The notes: generated from the sequence alone by a model not told the origin. Numbered from the stretch's first letter, positions 19,974-28,815 are shown. The stretch: 64,000 nucleotides of DNA from Myxococcales bacterium 68-20 (GCA_001899635.1 MKVQ01000016.1:293454-357453), one strand, 5' to 3'. Translations and numbers: made by a program.

Positions 19974-20300
19974 TCAGAAGAGCGTCTTCAGCTCGACCTT
20001 GTCCTTCTTCTTCTGCTCGAGAAGGTAGTTCACGGCGCGCAGGATGCGCTGCTTCGTCGGGCCGCTGATCGCGGTGCCCGCAAGCGCGGACGCGAGAGCG
20101 CGCGGCGTGACCGCACGACCGGAACGCGGCTTCGCGACTTCCTTCTTCTCGGCGCCCTCCTTCTTCCCGGCGCGGCGCTGGAGCTTGAGGCTACGATCCT
20201 CCGGACGGAGCGTCTCGAGCGAGTGCGAGACCGCAAGCAGGCGCTTGGTGTTGAGCTTGTTCTGGTTGAGGAAGGTCTGAAACTTCGATTCGTCGGCCAT
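19974..20300 (-). CDS. Small basic hypothetical protein
   Basis: A 108-residue protein not assignable to a known family. The N-terminal part (ESKFQTFLNQNKLNTKRLLAVS) and the C-terminal part (SGPTKQRILRAVNYLLEQKKK) are predicted helical, joined by a Lys/Arg/Glu-rich low-complexity segment (KKEGAEKKEVAKPR). The C-terminal helix region looks like a compact helix-turn-helix but lacks a clear signature. The start is ATG 20300. The next gene is on the same strand 16 bases upstream, so the two may be co-transcribed. Confidence 0.6.
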   Translation of the reverse strand: MADESKFQTFLNQNKLNTKRLLAVSHSLETLRPEDRSLKLQRRAGKKEGAEKKEVAKPRSGRAVTPRALASALAGTAISGPTKQRILRAVNYLLEQKKKDKVELKTLF

Positions 20301-20316
20301 GGTCGAGCCGGCTCTT

Positions 20317-20874
20317 TTAGTCGGCATCGGGCTCCGCGTCACGCTGAACATCTGCACCGGCATCCGTGACGGCAACGCATGGGAAGGTTCGAAGGCTCCA
20401 GCGGAGCGGGCTCCCCGCTCCGCCGTCGGCGCAAGAGGCCACCGTGGTGTTGGCCGAAGCATCGGGCATCGAGCAATCGCGGCTCCCGTACGTGCACTCG
20501 AGGCCCGTCGGCCAGCATGGAGGACAGACGGAGTCCGACACCGGAAAGTCCTTCGGACAAGGCGGCCGCGCCGGCGGATTTCCGCTGTAACGCCACGCGC
20601 CCTGGCTGCACTGCGCGATCGGCGAGCACACCCCGTACGCGCACGTCGTGCCCTCCGGCACGACACACCCTTCGCCTGCCCCGGGGGCGGCATCCGGGCA
20701 GACGCTCTCTCCGAGCATCTCGAGCGGATCGCCCGAGTCCGGGCTCGTCGGATTGACGGAGGGGTCGTCTCCGCACGCGCCTGCGATCGTCGCGATCGAG
20801 ACGATCGCGGCGATGAGCGCCGCCAGGGATCGGTTCCTCACCCGCGACGATGCGGGCAGCCTCTGCGGGAGCAT
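20317..20874 (-). CDS. Putative Cys-rich secreted lipoprotein
   Basis: A 185-residue protein. A signal sequence (ALIAAIVSIATIAGAC) ends in a weak lipobox (AGAC), followed by a Pro/Ser/Asp linker and a domain with about a dozen cysteines in short spacings (CAYGVCSPIAQCSQGAW, CPPCWPTGLECTYGSRDC). This is the style of disulphide-rich surface lipoproteins common in Polyangia. The tail is Asp-rich. Function is unknown. The start is ATG 20874; the longer frame to 21135 overlaps the thiolase on the other strand and is rejected. Confidence 0.65.
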   Translation of the reverse strand: MLPQRLPASSRVRNRSLAALIAAIVSIATIAGACGDDPSVNPTSPDSGDPLEMLGESVCPDAAPGAGEGCVVPEGTTCAYGVCSPIAQCSQGAWRYSGNPPARPPCPKDFPVSDSVCPPCWPTGLECTYGSRDCSMPDASANTTVASCADGGAGSPLRWSLRTFPCVAVTDAGADVQRDAEPDAD

Positions 20875-21004
20875 CGAAGGGAGATTAGAGCTATAAGGTC
20901 GCCGTCGTCTCCTCCAGCCTCGAAGACCAATGTCGACGTTGCGACGTGCGACGTGCGCACGCTCGCGATTGCCGGATGAGACAGGCTTCCCCAAGGAGAT
21001 ACAG

Positions 21005-22189
21005 ATGCCCTTGCCCCCCGTCTTCATCGTCTCGGCCACGCGCACCCCGATCGGCGCGTACCTCGGCTCGCTCTCTTCGCTGAAGGCCTCCGAGCTCGGC
21101 TCGATCGCCATCAAGGCCGCGCTCGAACGCGCCAAGGTGTCGCCGGATCAGGTGGGTGAGGTCTTCATGGGCAACGTGCTCTCCGCGGGCATGGGTCAGG
21201 CGCCGGCGCGCCAGGCGATGCGCTTCGCGGGCCTTCCGGATGAGGTTCCTGCCACGACGATCAGCAAGGTCTGCGGCTCGGGCATGGCGGCGATCATCGC
21301 CGGCCTGAGGACGATCGCGCTCGGCGACGCCGACGTCGTCGTCGCCGGCGGCATGGAGTCGATGTCGAACGTGCCCTACTACCTCGACAAGGGACGTCAG
21401 GGGTACCGCATGGGCAACGGCACGCTCATCGACGGCATGATCCACGACGGCCTCTGGGATCCGTACTCGAACGTCCACATGGGCACCTGCGGCGACAAGT
21501 GCGCCGCCGAGTACAAGGTCACGCGTGAGGCGCAGGACGAGTGGGCGAAGGAGAGCTTCCGCCGCGCGCTCTCGGCCCAGAAGGAAGGCCAGTTCGACGC
21601 GGAGATCGTCCCGGTGCCCGTCCCGCAGAGGAAGGGCGATCCCGTCCTCGTGAAGCTCGACGAGGGCCCGGCGAAGGGTGACCCCGCGAAGATCGGCGGA
21701 CTCCGCCCCGCGTTCACGAAGGACGGGACGATCACGGCCGCGAACGCCTCGTCGATCAACGACGGCGCGAGCGCGCTCGTCCTCGCGAGCGAGGACGCGG
21801 TGAAGAAGCACGGGCTCTCGCCGCTCGCGAAGATCGTGGGCTACGGCAGCGCCGCGCAGGCCCCGGAGTGGTTCACCACCGCGCCCGCGAAGGCGATGGA
21901 CTCGACGCTCGCGAAGCTGGGCCTCAAGGCCGACGACATCGACCTCGTCGAGATCAACGAGGCGTTCGCCGTCGTCGCGATGGTGTCCGCGCAGCTCTCG
22001 AAGATCGACCCGGCGAAGGTCAACGTCCGCGGCGGTGCGGTCGCGCTCGGTCACCCGATCGGCGCGAGCGGCGCGCGCATCGTCACGACGCTCCTCCACA
22101 CCCTCAAGGATCAGAACAAGAAGCGCGGTCTCGCGTCGATCTGCATCGGCGGCGGCGAGGCCCTCGCGATGGTGATCGAGCGCGCCTGA
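21005..22189 (+). CDS. Acetyl-CoA C-acetyltransferase (thiolase)
   Basis: A 394-residue biosynthetic-type thiolase that joins or splits acetyl-CoA units. All three active-site blocks are present: nucleophile C90 in SKVCGSGM, EINEAFA with the asparagine/histidine loop, GHPIGASGAR with the catalytic histidine, and the second cysteine in SICIGGGEA. Length and order are normal for AtoB/PhaA/ACAT. AAGGAG lies just upstream of ATG 21005. It heads an apparent operon whose next gene starts 20 bases after its stop. The enzyme could serve polyhydroxyalkanoate, isoprenoid or fatty-acid routes. Confidence 0.95.
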   Translation: MPLPPVFIVSATRTPIGAYLGSLSSLKASELGSIAIKAALERAKVSPDQVGEVFMGNVLSAGMGQAPARQAMRFAGLPDEVPATTISKVCGSGMAAIIAGLRTIALGDADVVVAGGMESMSNVPYYLDKGRQGYRMGNGTLIDGMIHDGLWDPYSNVHMGTCGDKCAAEYKVTREAQDEWAKESFRRALSAQKEGQFDAEIVPVPVPQRKGDPVLVKLDEGPAKGDPAKIGGLRPAFTKDGTITAANASSINDGASALVLASEDAVKKHGLSPLAKIVGYGSAAQAPEWFTTAPAKAMDSTLAKLGLKADDIDLVEINEAFAVVAMVSAQLSKIDPAKVNVRGGAVALGHPIGASGARIVTTLLHTLKDQNKKRGLASICIGGGEALAMVIERA

Positions 22190-22209
22190 CGCGCTGAGCA
22201 GCACGCCGG

Positions 22210-23076
22210 ATGATCCGCCCGCGAGAGCTCTCGACCTCACTCGGCCTCTTCGCGGCGCGGACGCCGACGCTGCTGCCCGCCACGCATACGAACAGCTACG
22301 CCCTCGGGGGTCGCGACGTGCTCCTCGTCGAGCCCGCGACCCCCTACGAGGACGAGCAGCGCGAGTGGATCGCCTGGGCGCGCGAGCTCGCGTCGACCGG
22401 GCGGAACATCCGCGCGATCGTCGCGACGCATCATCATCCCGATCACGTCGGCGGCGCCGCGCTCCTCTCGAAGGAGCTCGGTCTGCCGGTCTGGGCGCAC
22501 GAGCTTACGGCTTCGCTCATCGACGTCCCCGTCGCGCGCATGCTCGCCGACGGCGACGAGATCGTGCTCGCCGGACCGCGCGACGAGACGTGGCAGGTCC
22601 TCCACACGCCGGGGCACGCGCCCGGCCACGTGTGCCTCTTCGAGCCGCGCTCCCGCACGGTGATCGTCGGCGACATGGTGGCGAGCGTCGGCACGATCCT
22701 CATCGCGCCGGGAGATGGCGACATGGCGCTGTACCTCGAACAACTCGAGCGCCTCGCCTCGCTGGACGCCTCGCTCGCGCTGCCGGCACACGGCGAGCCG
22801 ATCGACGAGCCGACCGCCCTCTTCACCCGCTACGTCGCTCACCGGAAGATGCGCGAGGAGAAAATCGTGAGCGTCCTCCGGACTGCCTGCGCAGCAGGCG
22901 ATCGCCGGAGCGCCGGCATCACCGCGAGCGACCTCGTCCCGATGGCCTACGACGACGTCTCGCCCGCGATCTGGCCGATCGCCAAGCTCAGCGTCGATGC
23001 GCACCTCGAGAAGCTCGAGCGAGAAGGCCGCATCGAGCGCACCGACCGGGCGGACACATTCCGCGTGGTAGGCTGA
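22210..23076 (+). CDS. Metallo-beta-lactamase-fold hydrolase, LACTB2-like
   Basis: A 288-residue protein. The metal-binding motif HHHPDH is at residues 74-79, with the further ligands in HTPGHAPGH, VGDMV and PAHGEP, so a two-metal site is expected. A C-terminal winged-helix segment of about 70 residues resembles the LACTB2/RNase-like subgroup of the fold. Substrate cannot be told: members hydrolyse RNA, thioesters or lactones. It lies 20 bases downstream of the thiolase and two bases before the next gene, implying co-transcription. Confidence 0.88.
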   Translation: MIRPRELSTSLGLFAARTPTLLPATHTNSYALGGRDVLLVEPATPYEDEQREWIAWARELASTGRNIRAIVATHHHPDHVGGAALLSKELGLPVWAHELTASLIDVPVARMLADGDEIVLAGPRDETWQVLHTPGHAPGHVCLFEPRSRTVIVGDMVASVGTILIAPGDGDMALYLEQLERLASLDASLALPAHGEPIDEPTALFTRYVAHRKMREEKIVSVLRTACAAGDRRSAGITASDLVPMAYDDVSPAIWPIAKLSVDAHLEKLEREGRIERTDRADTFRVVG

Positions 23077-23078
23077 AG

Positions 23079-23306
23079 ATGATGTGGAAGAGAAGCTTCG
23101 TCGCAACGACAGTCGCGCTCGGCGGCGGCGTGGACGACGCGCTCGCCGCGATCGCAGGCTCGAGCTCGAAGGCGCCTGATCTCGGAGCGGCCGCGGCCGA
23201 CCTCGTCAGCCAGCTCCGCGCCCCTCAGCGAACGACGCGCGCCACAGGTCTCGCGAAGGCGGTCCACGACATCGCCCTTGCTCTCGACGAGGGCACGCTG
23301 CGATGA
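23079..23306 (+). CDS. Small unknown protein coupled to the SctL-like gene
   Basis: A 75-residue protein with no family I recognise. It opens MMWKRSFVATTVALGGG, a short hydrophobic stretch that could be a weak anchor or the start of a fold. It continues Ala/Leu-rich and helical (DLGAAAADLVSQLRAP, LAKAVHDIALALDEG). Its stop overlaps the start of the SctL-like gene by ATGA, and its own start follows the hydrolase stop by two bases. The tight coupling suggests a job with the SctL-like protein, but that is inference. Confidence 0.6.
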   Translation: MMWKRSFVATTVALGGGVDDALAAIAGSSSKAPDLGAAAADLVSQLRAPQRTTRATGLAKAVHDIALALDEGTLR

Positions 23307-24007
23307 CGCTCCAGCGCGCGCGCGTGATCAAGGACGCCTTCCCCCCCAAAGCCAGGGAGTCGGAGATGGTCGATCCACACGCGCGTCAGCTCGATCCCAC
23401 GCGTATCGGTCGCGCAGGGGCGTTCCCGCCCGCCGCGCCGATCGCGGCTCCCGTGGCCGCAGCTGCGGCCGCCCGCGCCCGGCGCATCGCCGGCGAGGTC
23501 ATCGAAGCACGCGCAGAGGCGGCGCGGATCATCGCGTCCGCCCAGAAGGATGCCGAGGCCGTCGTCGCATCGGCTGCAGCCGCCGCCGCGACGGAGGCAC
23601 GCGAGCAGGAGGTCGCCCGGCTCGCTGCGAGCTTCCTCGCGCTCCGTGACGAGGAGGCAGGGCAGCCGGAGCGTGACGTCGATCGCATCATCGAGCTCGC
23701 CGTCCTCCTCGCCGAGCGCCTCGTCGGTGAGGCGCTCCGCGTGGAGCCCGCGCGCATCGCGGAGCTCGCCGCATCGGCCATCCACGAAGCGCGAGGTGCA
23801 CGTCGCGTCCGGATCGACGCATCGCCCGACGACGTCGACGCGCTCGGTCAGGCCCTCGGCGCGATCGGTCAGAGCGCCGACATCCAAGCCGATCCGACGC
23901 TCCAGCGCGGCTCCCTCGTCGTCCACACCGATCTCGGCCGCGTCGATGCGCGGCTGGAGCCACAGCTCGCGCGCCTCGCCGCCGCGCTCCGCGAGGCCCT
24001 TCGATGA
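23303..24007 (+). CDS. FliH/SctL-type stator protein (orphan)
   Basis: A 234-residue protein with the FliH/YscL/HrpE layout. An unstructured N-terminus (1-50) is followed by an Ala/Arg/Glu-rich coiled coil with heptad character (AAAAARARRIAGEVIEAR onward). The C-terminal domain carries IIELAVLLAERLVGEAL and the closing block RGSLVVHTDLGRVDARL, which is diagnostic for the family. In flagella and type III secretion this protein is the peripheral stalk holding the ATPase FliI/SctN. No ATPase, ring or export gene is near. The gene is coupled by ATGA to its neighbours on both sides. Confidence 0.75.
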   Translation: MTLQRARVIKDAFPPKARESEMVDPHARQLDPTRIGRAGAFPPAAPIAAPVAAAAAARARRIAGEVIEARAEAARIIASAQKDAEAVVASAAAAAATEAREQEVARLAASFLALRDEEAGQPERDVDRIIELAVLLAERLVGEALRVEPARIAELAASAIHEARGARRVRIDASPDDVDALGQALGAIGQSADIQADPTLQRGSLVVHTDLGRVDARLEPQLARLAAALREALR

Positions 24008-25227
24008 GCACCGAGGCCGAGACCGGCGGCGGCACGAACGGCTCCGGTGGAGCGGACGAGCCGGAGCGCGCCGCGAGCACGTCTCGCGCTCCGACGAGCA
24101 TCGCGTGGCGCTCCAACCTCTGGCTCTTCCTCGCGACCGCGGCGAGCGTCTTCATCACCGGCGTGGCGGGCTCCCCGCACGAGGGCATCTTCAGCACTGC
24201 AGCGCTGATCGACGGAGCCCAGTTCGCCGGCACGCTCCTCACCATCCTCGTCGCGCACGAGCTCGGGCACTACATCGCCGCGCGCATCCACAAGGTCGAC
24301 GCGTCGCTCCCGTTCTTCATCCCGATGCCGCTCATCAGCCCGTTCGGGACGATGGGCGCGGTCATCCGGATGCGCGGCACGATCCCCACCCGCCGTGCGC
24401 TGCTCGACATCGGCGCGTCGGGGCCGCTCGCCGGCCTCGCGTTCGCGCTCCCGCTCTATGCCTGGGGTGTCGCGCATTCTCACTTCGTCCCCGGCAGCGC
24501 CGAGAACCTCGTCGAGCTCGGCGAGTCGATCCTCATCAAGGGCCTCGACCGTGCGTTCGCGCCTGCCGTGCCCGACGGGATGCTGCTCACCTATTCGCCG
24601 GTCGCATTCGGTGCGTGGGGCGGTTTCTTCATCACGATGATCAACCTGCTCCCGGTCGGGCAGCTCGACGGCGGCCACGTCGCCTACGCGCTCTTCGGCC
24701 CGAAGCAGGATCGCTATGCCGCGCTCGCCCACCGCGCGCTGCTCGCGTTCTTCTGCGTGATCGTCGTCGGTCACCTCGGCCGCGATCTGGCCGCGGGTCG
24801 CGGCCTCAGCGTGGTGCATCTCGGACGCCACATCTCGAACGCGGTCTTCTGGCTCGTCTGGTTCCAGGTGCTCGCGGTGCTGGGCTCTCTCGCCGCGCGC
24901 GGCCGTGAGCCGTCGAGACACGCGCGCGGAGGCGAGAGCGACGAAGGCGTCCTCACGGTCCGCACCCGCGTGGTCGTGACCCTCGGCCTCCTCGTGCTCG
25001 CGAGCCTCGCGCGCAGCCACGCCTCGTGGCTCATCGTCGGCTCGTTCTTCGGCGGACTCGCCATCCTCATGGCGATGGAGGTCAAGGGCGGCGTCCTTCG
25101 CAAGCACGATCTCCTCGACCACCCTCCCACCGGCGCCGAGCCTCTCGGCATCGGCCGCAAGATCGTCGCGATCGCGACGCTCGTGCTCTTCGCGCTCCTC
25201 TTCATGCCCGAGCCGTTCAGCCTCTGA
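24004..25227 (+). CDS. Site-2 protease family (M50) membrane metalloprotease
   Basis: A 407-residue polytopic protein with about seven hydrophobic segments. The zinc motif HELGH is at 85-89, and the third ligand lies in the QLDGGH motif (L221-D222-G223), so it should be an active intramembrane protease. The first 45 residues are a Gly/Ser/Ala-rich cytoplasmic extension. No PDZ domain is seen, placing it nearer the EcfE-lacking, SpoIVFB/plant EGY-like group. Its start overlaps the SctL-like stop by ATGA. Substrates cannot be read from the sequence; membrane-bound sigma regulators are typical. Confidence 0.9.
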   Translation: MSTEAETGGGTNGSGGADEPERAASTSRAPTSIAWRSNLWLFLATAASVFITGVAGSPHEGIFSTAALIDGAQFAGTLLTILVAHELGHYIAARIHKVDASLPFFIPMPLISPFGTMGAVIRMRGTIPTRRALLDIGASGPLAGLAFALPLYAWGVAHSHFVPGSAENLVELGESILIKGLDRAFAPAVPDGMLLTYSPVAFGAWGGFFITMINLLPVGQLDGGHVAYALFGPKQDRYAALAHRALLAFFCVIVVGHLGRDLAAGRGLSVVHLGRHISNAVFWLVWFQVLAVLGSLAARGREPSRHARGGESDEGVLTVRTRVVVTLGLLVLASLARSHASWLIVGSFFGGLAILMAMEVKGGVLRKHDLLDHPPTGAEPLGIGRKIVAIATLVLFALLFMPEPFSL

Positions 25228-25255
25228 CGCGCGACCGCGAGGTCGAGGAACGACT

Positions 25256-25278
25256 GCGGCGGACAGAGCGTCCGCCGC
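25256..25278 (+). terminator. Hairpin after the site-2 protease gene
   Basis: Nine-base arms gcggcggac (25256-25264) and gtccgccgc (25270-25278) with loop AGAGC, 28 bases past the stop. There is no T run, so it may be a rho-assisted end or an RNA-stabilising hairpin. Confidence 0.45.
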
Positions 25279-25402
25279 GAGGCTCAGCTTGCATCCCTCG
25301 TCGACACCGCGCTGCGCGCCGAGCGCGCGTGCTCACCACGACAGCGCTGATCGCGCTCCGAGCAAGACCCCGCACGACGGCGGCCGTGCTAACGAGATTC
25401 GC

Positions 25403-26788
25403 ATGATCGATGTCTCCCGAGTCGCGCTTGCCGCCGAACGCTCTGTGGAAGCCTCCTTCAAGCGCCTCGAGCGCTACCTCGCGTTCGCGCCCATCTCCAG
25501 CGAGCCGGCTGCGAAGCCGAAGCTCGCCGAGCTCGCCGCGGTCCTTCGCGACGACCTGACGACGCTCGGCCTCTCGCGCGCGAGGGTCCTCGAGCTCCCG
25601 GACGCGCACCCGTGCGTTGCAGCGGAGTGGATGGGCGCAGGCCCGTCCGCGCCCACGGTGCTCGTCTATGGGCACTTCGACGTGCAGCCCGTGAAGGGCG
25701 AGGCCTGGGAGACCGAGCCCCACGCGCTCGTGCGCAAAGGCGATCGTCTCTACGGCCGCGGCGCGGCCGACGACATGGGCGGCTGGCTCAGCCACTTCGT
25801 GGCGATGGAGGCGTGGCTATCCGAGACCGGCAAGCTGCCGTGCAACGTGAAGATCCTCATCGAGGGCGAAGAGGAGATCGGCAGCCCCAACCTCGAAGCG
25901 TTCATGGACAAGTACCCCGACGCGTTCGAGTCCGACGCGATGCTCCTGACCGACTGCGAGAACCCGAGCGTCGACATCCCCGGCCTCACCGTCAGCCTCC
26001 GCGGGCTCCTCGAGATCGAGGTCGCGGTGGCGAGCGCGAAGAGCGACGTGCACTCGGGCCTCTGGGGGAACGTGGTGCCGGATCCGGCGACGACGCTGAT
26101 CGCGCTCCTCGCGCGGCTCGTGGACGAGGACGGCCGGCTCCGGCTCGCGCGACGTCCGATCGACCCCGCGTGGCTCGCGAGCTCGCGCGACGTGCCCCTG
26201 ACCCCGGAGGTGATCCGGGTCGGCGCACGCCTCCTCGACGACGTCGCGCCGCTGCCGGAGCGCGGCCTCTCGCCGGCAGCGTGGGCATGGCGCGAGCCCG
26301 CCCTCACGGTGCTCTCGACGACGTTCCCCGCGCCGGGCACGGAGAAGAACGCGATCCGCAAGTCGGTCTCCGCGAAGCTCAGCCTGCGCATCGCGCCGGG
26401 ACAGACGGCGACCGAGCTCTTCGAGGCGGTCCAGGCCGAGCTCACGCGCGACGTCCCTGGCGGGCTCGCGGTGACGGTCACGCAGCTCGCGGGCGCAGCG
26501 TCGTCGTGGGACTACGACGCGAAGGGCCCCGCGTTCGACGCCGCCGATCGCGCCTACGAGGCGGCCTGGGGACGCGCGCCGATCCGGATCGGAATCGGCG
26601 GGTCGATCCCGTTCGTGGCCCTCTTCGGCAAGCGCTTCGCCCGGCTGCCGCTCGTCCTCAACGGCGTGATCGATCCCGAGACCGGCGCGCACGGGCCGAA
26701 CGAATCGATGCACATCGGCGTCTACGCGAAGACCGTGAAGGCGAACGTGCACCTCTACGACGAGCTGGCGCGCGCGCTCGCGAAGTAG
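25403..26788 (+). CDS. M20 family metallopeptidase (dipeptidase/CNDP-like)
   Basis: A 461-residue zinc peptidase. The first metal ligand is H91 in YGHFDVQPV, the bridging aspartate lies in GRGAADDMG, and the general base is in IEGEEEIGSP. Later ligands are DCENP and HGPNESMHIG near the end. An internal dimerisation domain begins with SAKSDVHSGLWGN. The sequence most resembles the CNDP/DapE-like dipeptidases, which cut short peptides in the cytoplasm. The start is ATG 25403; the earlier frame overlaps spacer DNA. It converges with the toxin gene on the other strand. Confidence 0.92.
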   Translation: MIDVSRVALAAERSVEASFKRLERYLAFAPISSEPAAKPKLAELAAVLRDDLTTLGLSRARVLELPDAHPCVAAEWMGAGPSAPTVLVYGHFDVQPVKGEAWETEPHALVRKGDRLYGRGAADDMGGWLSHFVAMEAWLSETGKLPCNVKILIEGEEEIGSPNLEAFMDKYPDAFESDAMLLTDCENPSVDIPGLTVSLRGLLEIEVAVASAKSDVHSGLWGNVVPDPATTLIALLARLVDEDGRLRLARRPIDPAWLASSRDVPLTPEVIRVGARLLDDVAPLPERGLSPAAWAWREPALTVLSTTFPAPGTEKNAIRKSVSAKLSLRIAPGQTATELFEAVQAELTRDVPGGLAVTVTQLAGAASSWDYDAKGPAFDAADRAYEAAWGRAPIRIGIGGSIPFVALFGKRFARLPLVLNGVIDPETGAHGPNESMHIGVYAKTVKANVHLYDELARALAK

Positions 26789-26797
26789 GCGACTCGC

Positions 26798-26826
26798 CGG
26801 GCGGTCGGCTACGTGTCGGCCGCCCG
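26798..26826. terminator. Hairpin between the M20 peptidase and doc genes
   Basis: Arms cgggcgg (26798-26804) and ccgcccg (26820-26826) lie in the short spacer between convergent genes. No T run follows. Confidence 0.4.
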
Positions 26827-26872
26827 AAGAGCATCTCGCGTCACGGATCGGAGGGGACGACCGGACCAAGCC

Positions 26873-27265
26873 TCACGAGAGGGGCACGGGATCGCCCATC
26901 TCCCCGGCGAAGAGGGCGACGAGCTCGTCACGCGAGAGCTTGCCAGCGGCGAAGCGCTCGATGTGCCCAGCCCACTCGAAACCTAGAGTGAGGGCGCGGC
27001 CATTCAGCTCCAGAAACACGAGGGCGACGACGAGCCCGGTCCTCTTGTTGCCATCGAGAAACGGATGGTTCTTCACGAGGCCGTGCGCGTAGACCGCGGC
27101 GAGCTCGGCAAGACTGCCGTAGTAGCCCGTTCGAGGTGCCATCACCGCAGATTCGAGGAGACCACGATCTCGGATTCCGTCTTGCCCACCATGCGCAGCG
27201 AGCGAGACCGCGTGCGCCTGTTCCACGTCTTCGACTTCGAGGAAGAGGACGTCGGCAAGCTTCAC
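26873..27265 (-). CDS. doc: Doc-type (Fic fold) toxin
   Basis: A 130-residue protein of the death-on-curing family. The active-site motif HPFLDGNKRTG starts at H67. The lysine (K74) in place of the second glycine of Fic AMP-transferases marks Doc, which phosphorylates elongation factor Tu to block translation. The N-terminal GGQDGIRDRGLLESAV block is typical. The gene start overlaps the stop of the upstream antitoxin by ATGA. The pair sits in a quiet chromosomal context between a peptidase and purine genes, with no mobile element visible. Confidence 0.92.
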   Translation of the reverse strand: MKLADVLFLEVEDVEQAHAVSLAAHGGQDGIRDRGLLESAVMAPRTGYYGSLAELAAVYAHGLVKNHPFLDGNKRTGLVVALVFLELNGRALTLGFEWAGHIERFAAGKLSRDELVALFAGEMGDPVPLS

Positions 27266-27453
27266 TTCGCCAGCTCGGCGAGGATCGCAGCGTGAGCCTG
27301 GGCGACGCGATCGATTGCGGCCGTAACCCGAGCTCGCTTCACCTCGGCCTCGAGACGCTCCGCAAGCTCATCGGGGAGCACCACAGCCCCGCTCTCGACG
27401 CGATCGGCCAGCTGCCTCAGCGTCCGTGCCTGCTCGCTCGGTGTCGTGGCCAT
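27262..27453 (-). CDS. Antitoxin partner of Doc
   Basis: A 63-residue, mostly helical, charged protein (RTLRQLADRVESGAVVLPDE, followed by ERLEAEVKRARVTAAI). It lies directly upstream of doc with an ATGA overlap, the usual antitoxin-first order. The sequence is not recognisably Phd; its central VESGAVVLPDEL resembles short antitoxins seen with other Doc proteins. Assignment rests mainly on size and position. It is expected to neutralise Doc and to autoregulate the pair. Confidence 0.75.
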   Translation of the reverse strand: MATTPSEQARTLRQLADRVESGAVVLPDELAERLEAEVKRARVTAAIDRVAQAHAAILAELAK

Positions 27454-27537
27454 GACGAGGGAAAGCCTAGCACCGCATGCCCTCTCGAGCTTGCACGCGG
27501 CCCCTCTTCCCGCTGCGACCTCGGCGCCAAAGCAGAA

Positions 27538-27573
27538 GAGGCGTTCGCCGGTCGCTGGTACCGGGAACGCCTC
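27538..27573 (-). terminator. Terminator of the purC-purS operon
   Basis: Nine-base arms gaggcgttc (27538-27546) and gaacgcctc (27565-27573) with an inner ccgg/ccgg stem. In the operon direction it is followed by TTCTGCTTTGG. It lies 22 bases past the purS stop. Confidence 0.6.
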
Positions 27574-27595
27574 GCGTGTTTCGAGAGCCGCTGGC

Positions 27596-27844
27596 TCAGA
27601 CCAGGATCTCGAAGTCCTCGATGACGGGGTTCGCGAGCATCTCGTCGGCCATCTTCGCGAGGCGCTCCTTCAGCGCGGCCGGATCGGCGATGGGCGCGTC
27701 GCCCAGGTCGATCTCGATCAGCTTGCCGATGCGGACGCCGCGGACGCCGTCGAAGCCGAGCTTGTCGAGCGCGCGCTTCACGGCGTCGCCCTGCGGATCG
27801 AGGACCTCGGACTTCAAGCGGACGAGAACGGTGGCCTTGCTCAT
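27596..27844 (-). CDS. purS: Phosphoribosylformylglycinamidine synthase subunit PurS
   Basis: An 82-residue protein covering the whole PurS family: [20 protein letters not shown] at the start, [12 protein letters not shown] in the middle, [11 protein letters not shown] at the end. PurS bridges PurQ and PurL in the three-part FGAM synthase of purine synthesis. The start overlaps the purC stop by ATGA, so production is coupled. PurQ and PurL are not downstream here, since a terminator and the toxin pair follow. Confidence 0.93.
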   Translation of the reverse strand: MSKATVLVRLKSEVLDPQGDAVKRALDKLGFDGVRGVRIGKLIEIDLGDAPIADPAALKERLAKMADEMLANPVIEDFEILV

Positions 27845-28815
27845 GTCGACACTCCGAGGTTCTTCGCGATGCGGGGAAGCGGCGGTTCGGTGTTCGGCTC
27901 GAACGTCTCGCCGGTGATGCGCTCGAACGCTTCGACGTAGCGCTTCGCAGCGCCGACGCGGACTTCGTTCGGGAGCTCCGGCGGATCGCCGTCGCCGCGA
28001 TAGCCGAGCGCGGTGTAGTAGCGACGTACGAAATCCTTGTCGAGCGGCTCGGGGTCGAGGCCCGCGGAGAAACGCTCCTGGTAGGTCGCGTCGATCCAGA
28101 AGCGCGACGAGTCCGGCGTGTGGATCTCGTCGATGACGATGATCTCGCCGTCCTTCGTCTTGCCGAGCTCGTACTTCGTGTCCACCAGGATGAGCCCGCG
28201 CTCCGCGCAGAGCTTCTGGCCGGCGGCGAAGAGCGCCAGTGCGATCTCGGCGGCTCGATCGAACTCAGCCGCGGTGACGCCGCCCATCGCGATGATCTCC
28301 TCGCGCGAGGCCGACACGTCGTGCTCGCCCTTCGCCGCCTTCGTGGCCGGCGTGAGGAGCGGGCGCTCGAGGCGCTGGTTCTTCTTCAGCCCCTCGGGGA
28401 GCTGGTGACCGCAGAAGACGCGCTCGCCGGCCTCGTAGTGCGTCCACATGCTCGTCGAGGTCGAGCCCGTGATGTACGCACGAACGACCATCTCGACGGG
28501 CAACGGCGTGCAGTCGACGCACTCGAGGACGTTCGGATCCGGCACGCGGACGAGGTGGTTCTTCGCCACGTCCTTCGTCTTCTCGAACCACCACGCCGCG
28601 AGACGGTTCAGCACCTGCCCCTTGAACGGGATCGTGCCCAGGATGCGATCGAACGCACTGATGCGATCGCTGACGACGATGAAACGCCGGCCGTCACGGC
28701 TGTAGTTGTCGCGGACCTTGCCCTCGTAGCGCTCCCCGAGCCCTTCGAACCGCGTGGACTCGAGAGTGTGCGCGAGGTGCTCCTTCAGCAGCGCTTCGTC
28801 GACCAACGGAGGCAT
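27841..28815 (-). CDS. purC: SAICAR synthase PurC
   Basis: Phosphoribosylaminoimidazole-succinocarboxamide synthase, joining CAIR with aspartate using ATP in purine synthesis. The 324-residue protein is of the longer, yeast Ade1-like type. It shows [10 protein letters not shown] (ATP site), [38 protein letters not shown] and the [13 protein letters not shown] substrate motif. No fused PurE domain is present. It is the first gene of a two-gene operon with purS. Confidence 0.97.
   Translation of the reverse strand: MPPLVDEALLKEHLAHTLESTRFEGLGERYEGKVRDNYSRDGRRFIVVSDRISAFDRILGTIPFKGQVLNRLAAWWFEKTKDVAKNHLVRVPDPNVLECVDCTPLPVEMVVRAYITGSTSTSMWTHYEAGERVFCGHQLPEGLKKNQRLERPLLTPATKAAKGEHDVSASREEIIAMGGVTAAEFDRAAEIALALFAAGQKLCAERGLILVDTKYELGKTKDGEIIVIDEIHTPDSSRFWIDATYQERFSAGLDPEPLDKDFVRRYYTALGYRGDGDPPELPNEVRVGAAKRYVEAFERITGETFEPNTEPPLPRIAKNLGVST

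Noticed and set aside
27538-27573. Reading the hairpin here as an attachment site or integration scar near the toxin pair
   Set aside because: Its position just past purS and its stem-loop form fit an ordinary terminator; no integrase or direct-repeat pair was seen.
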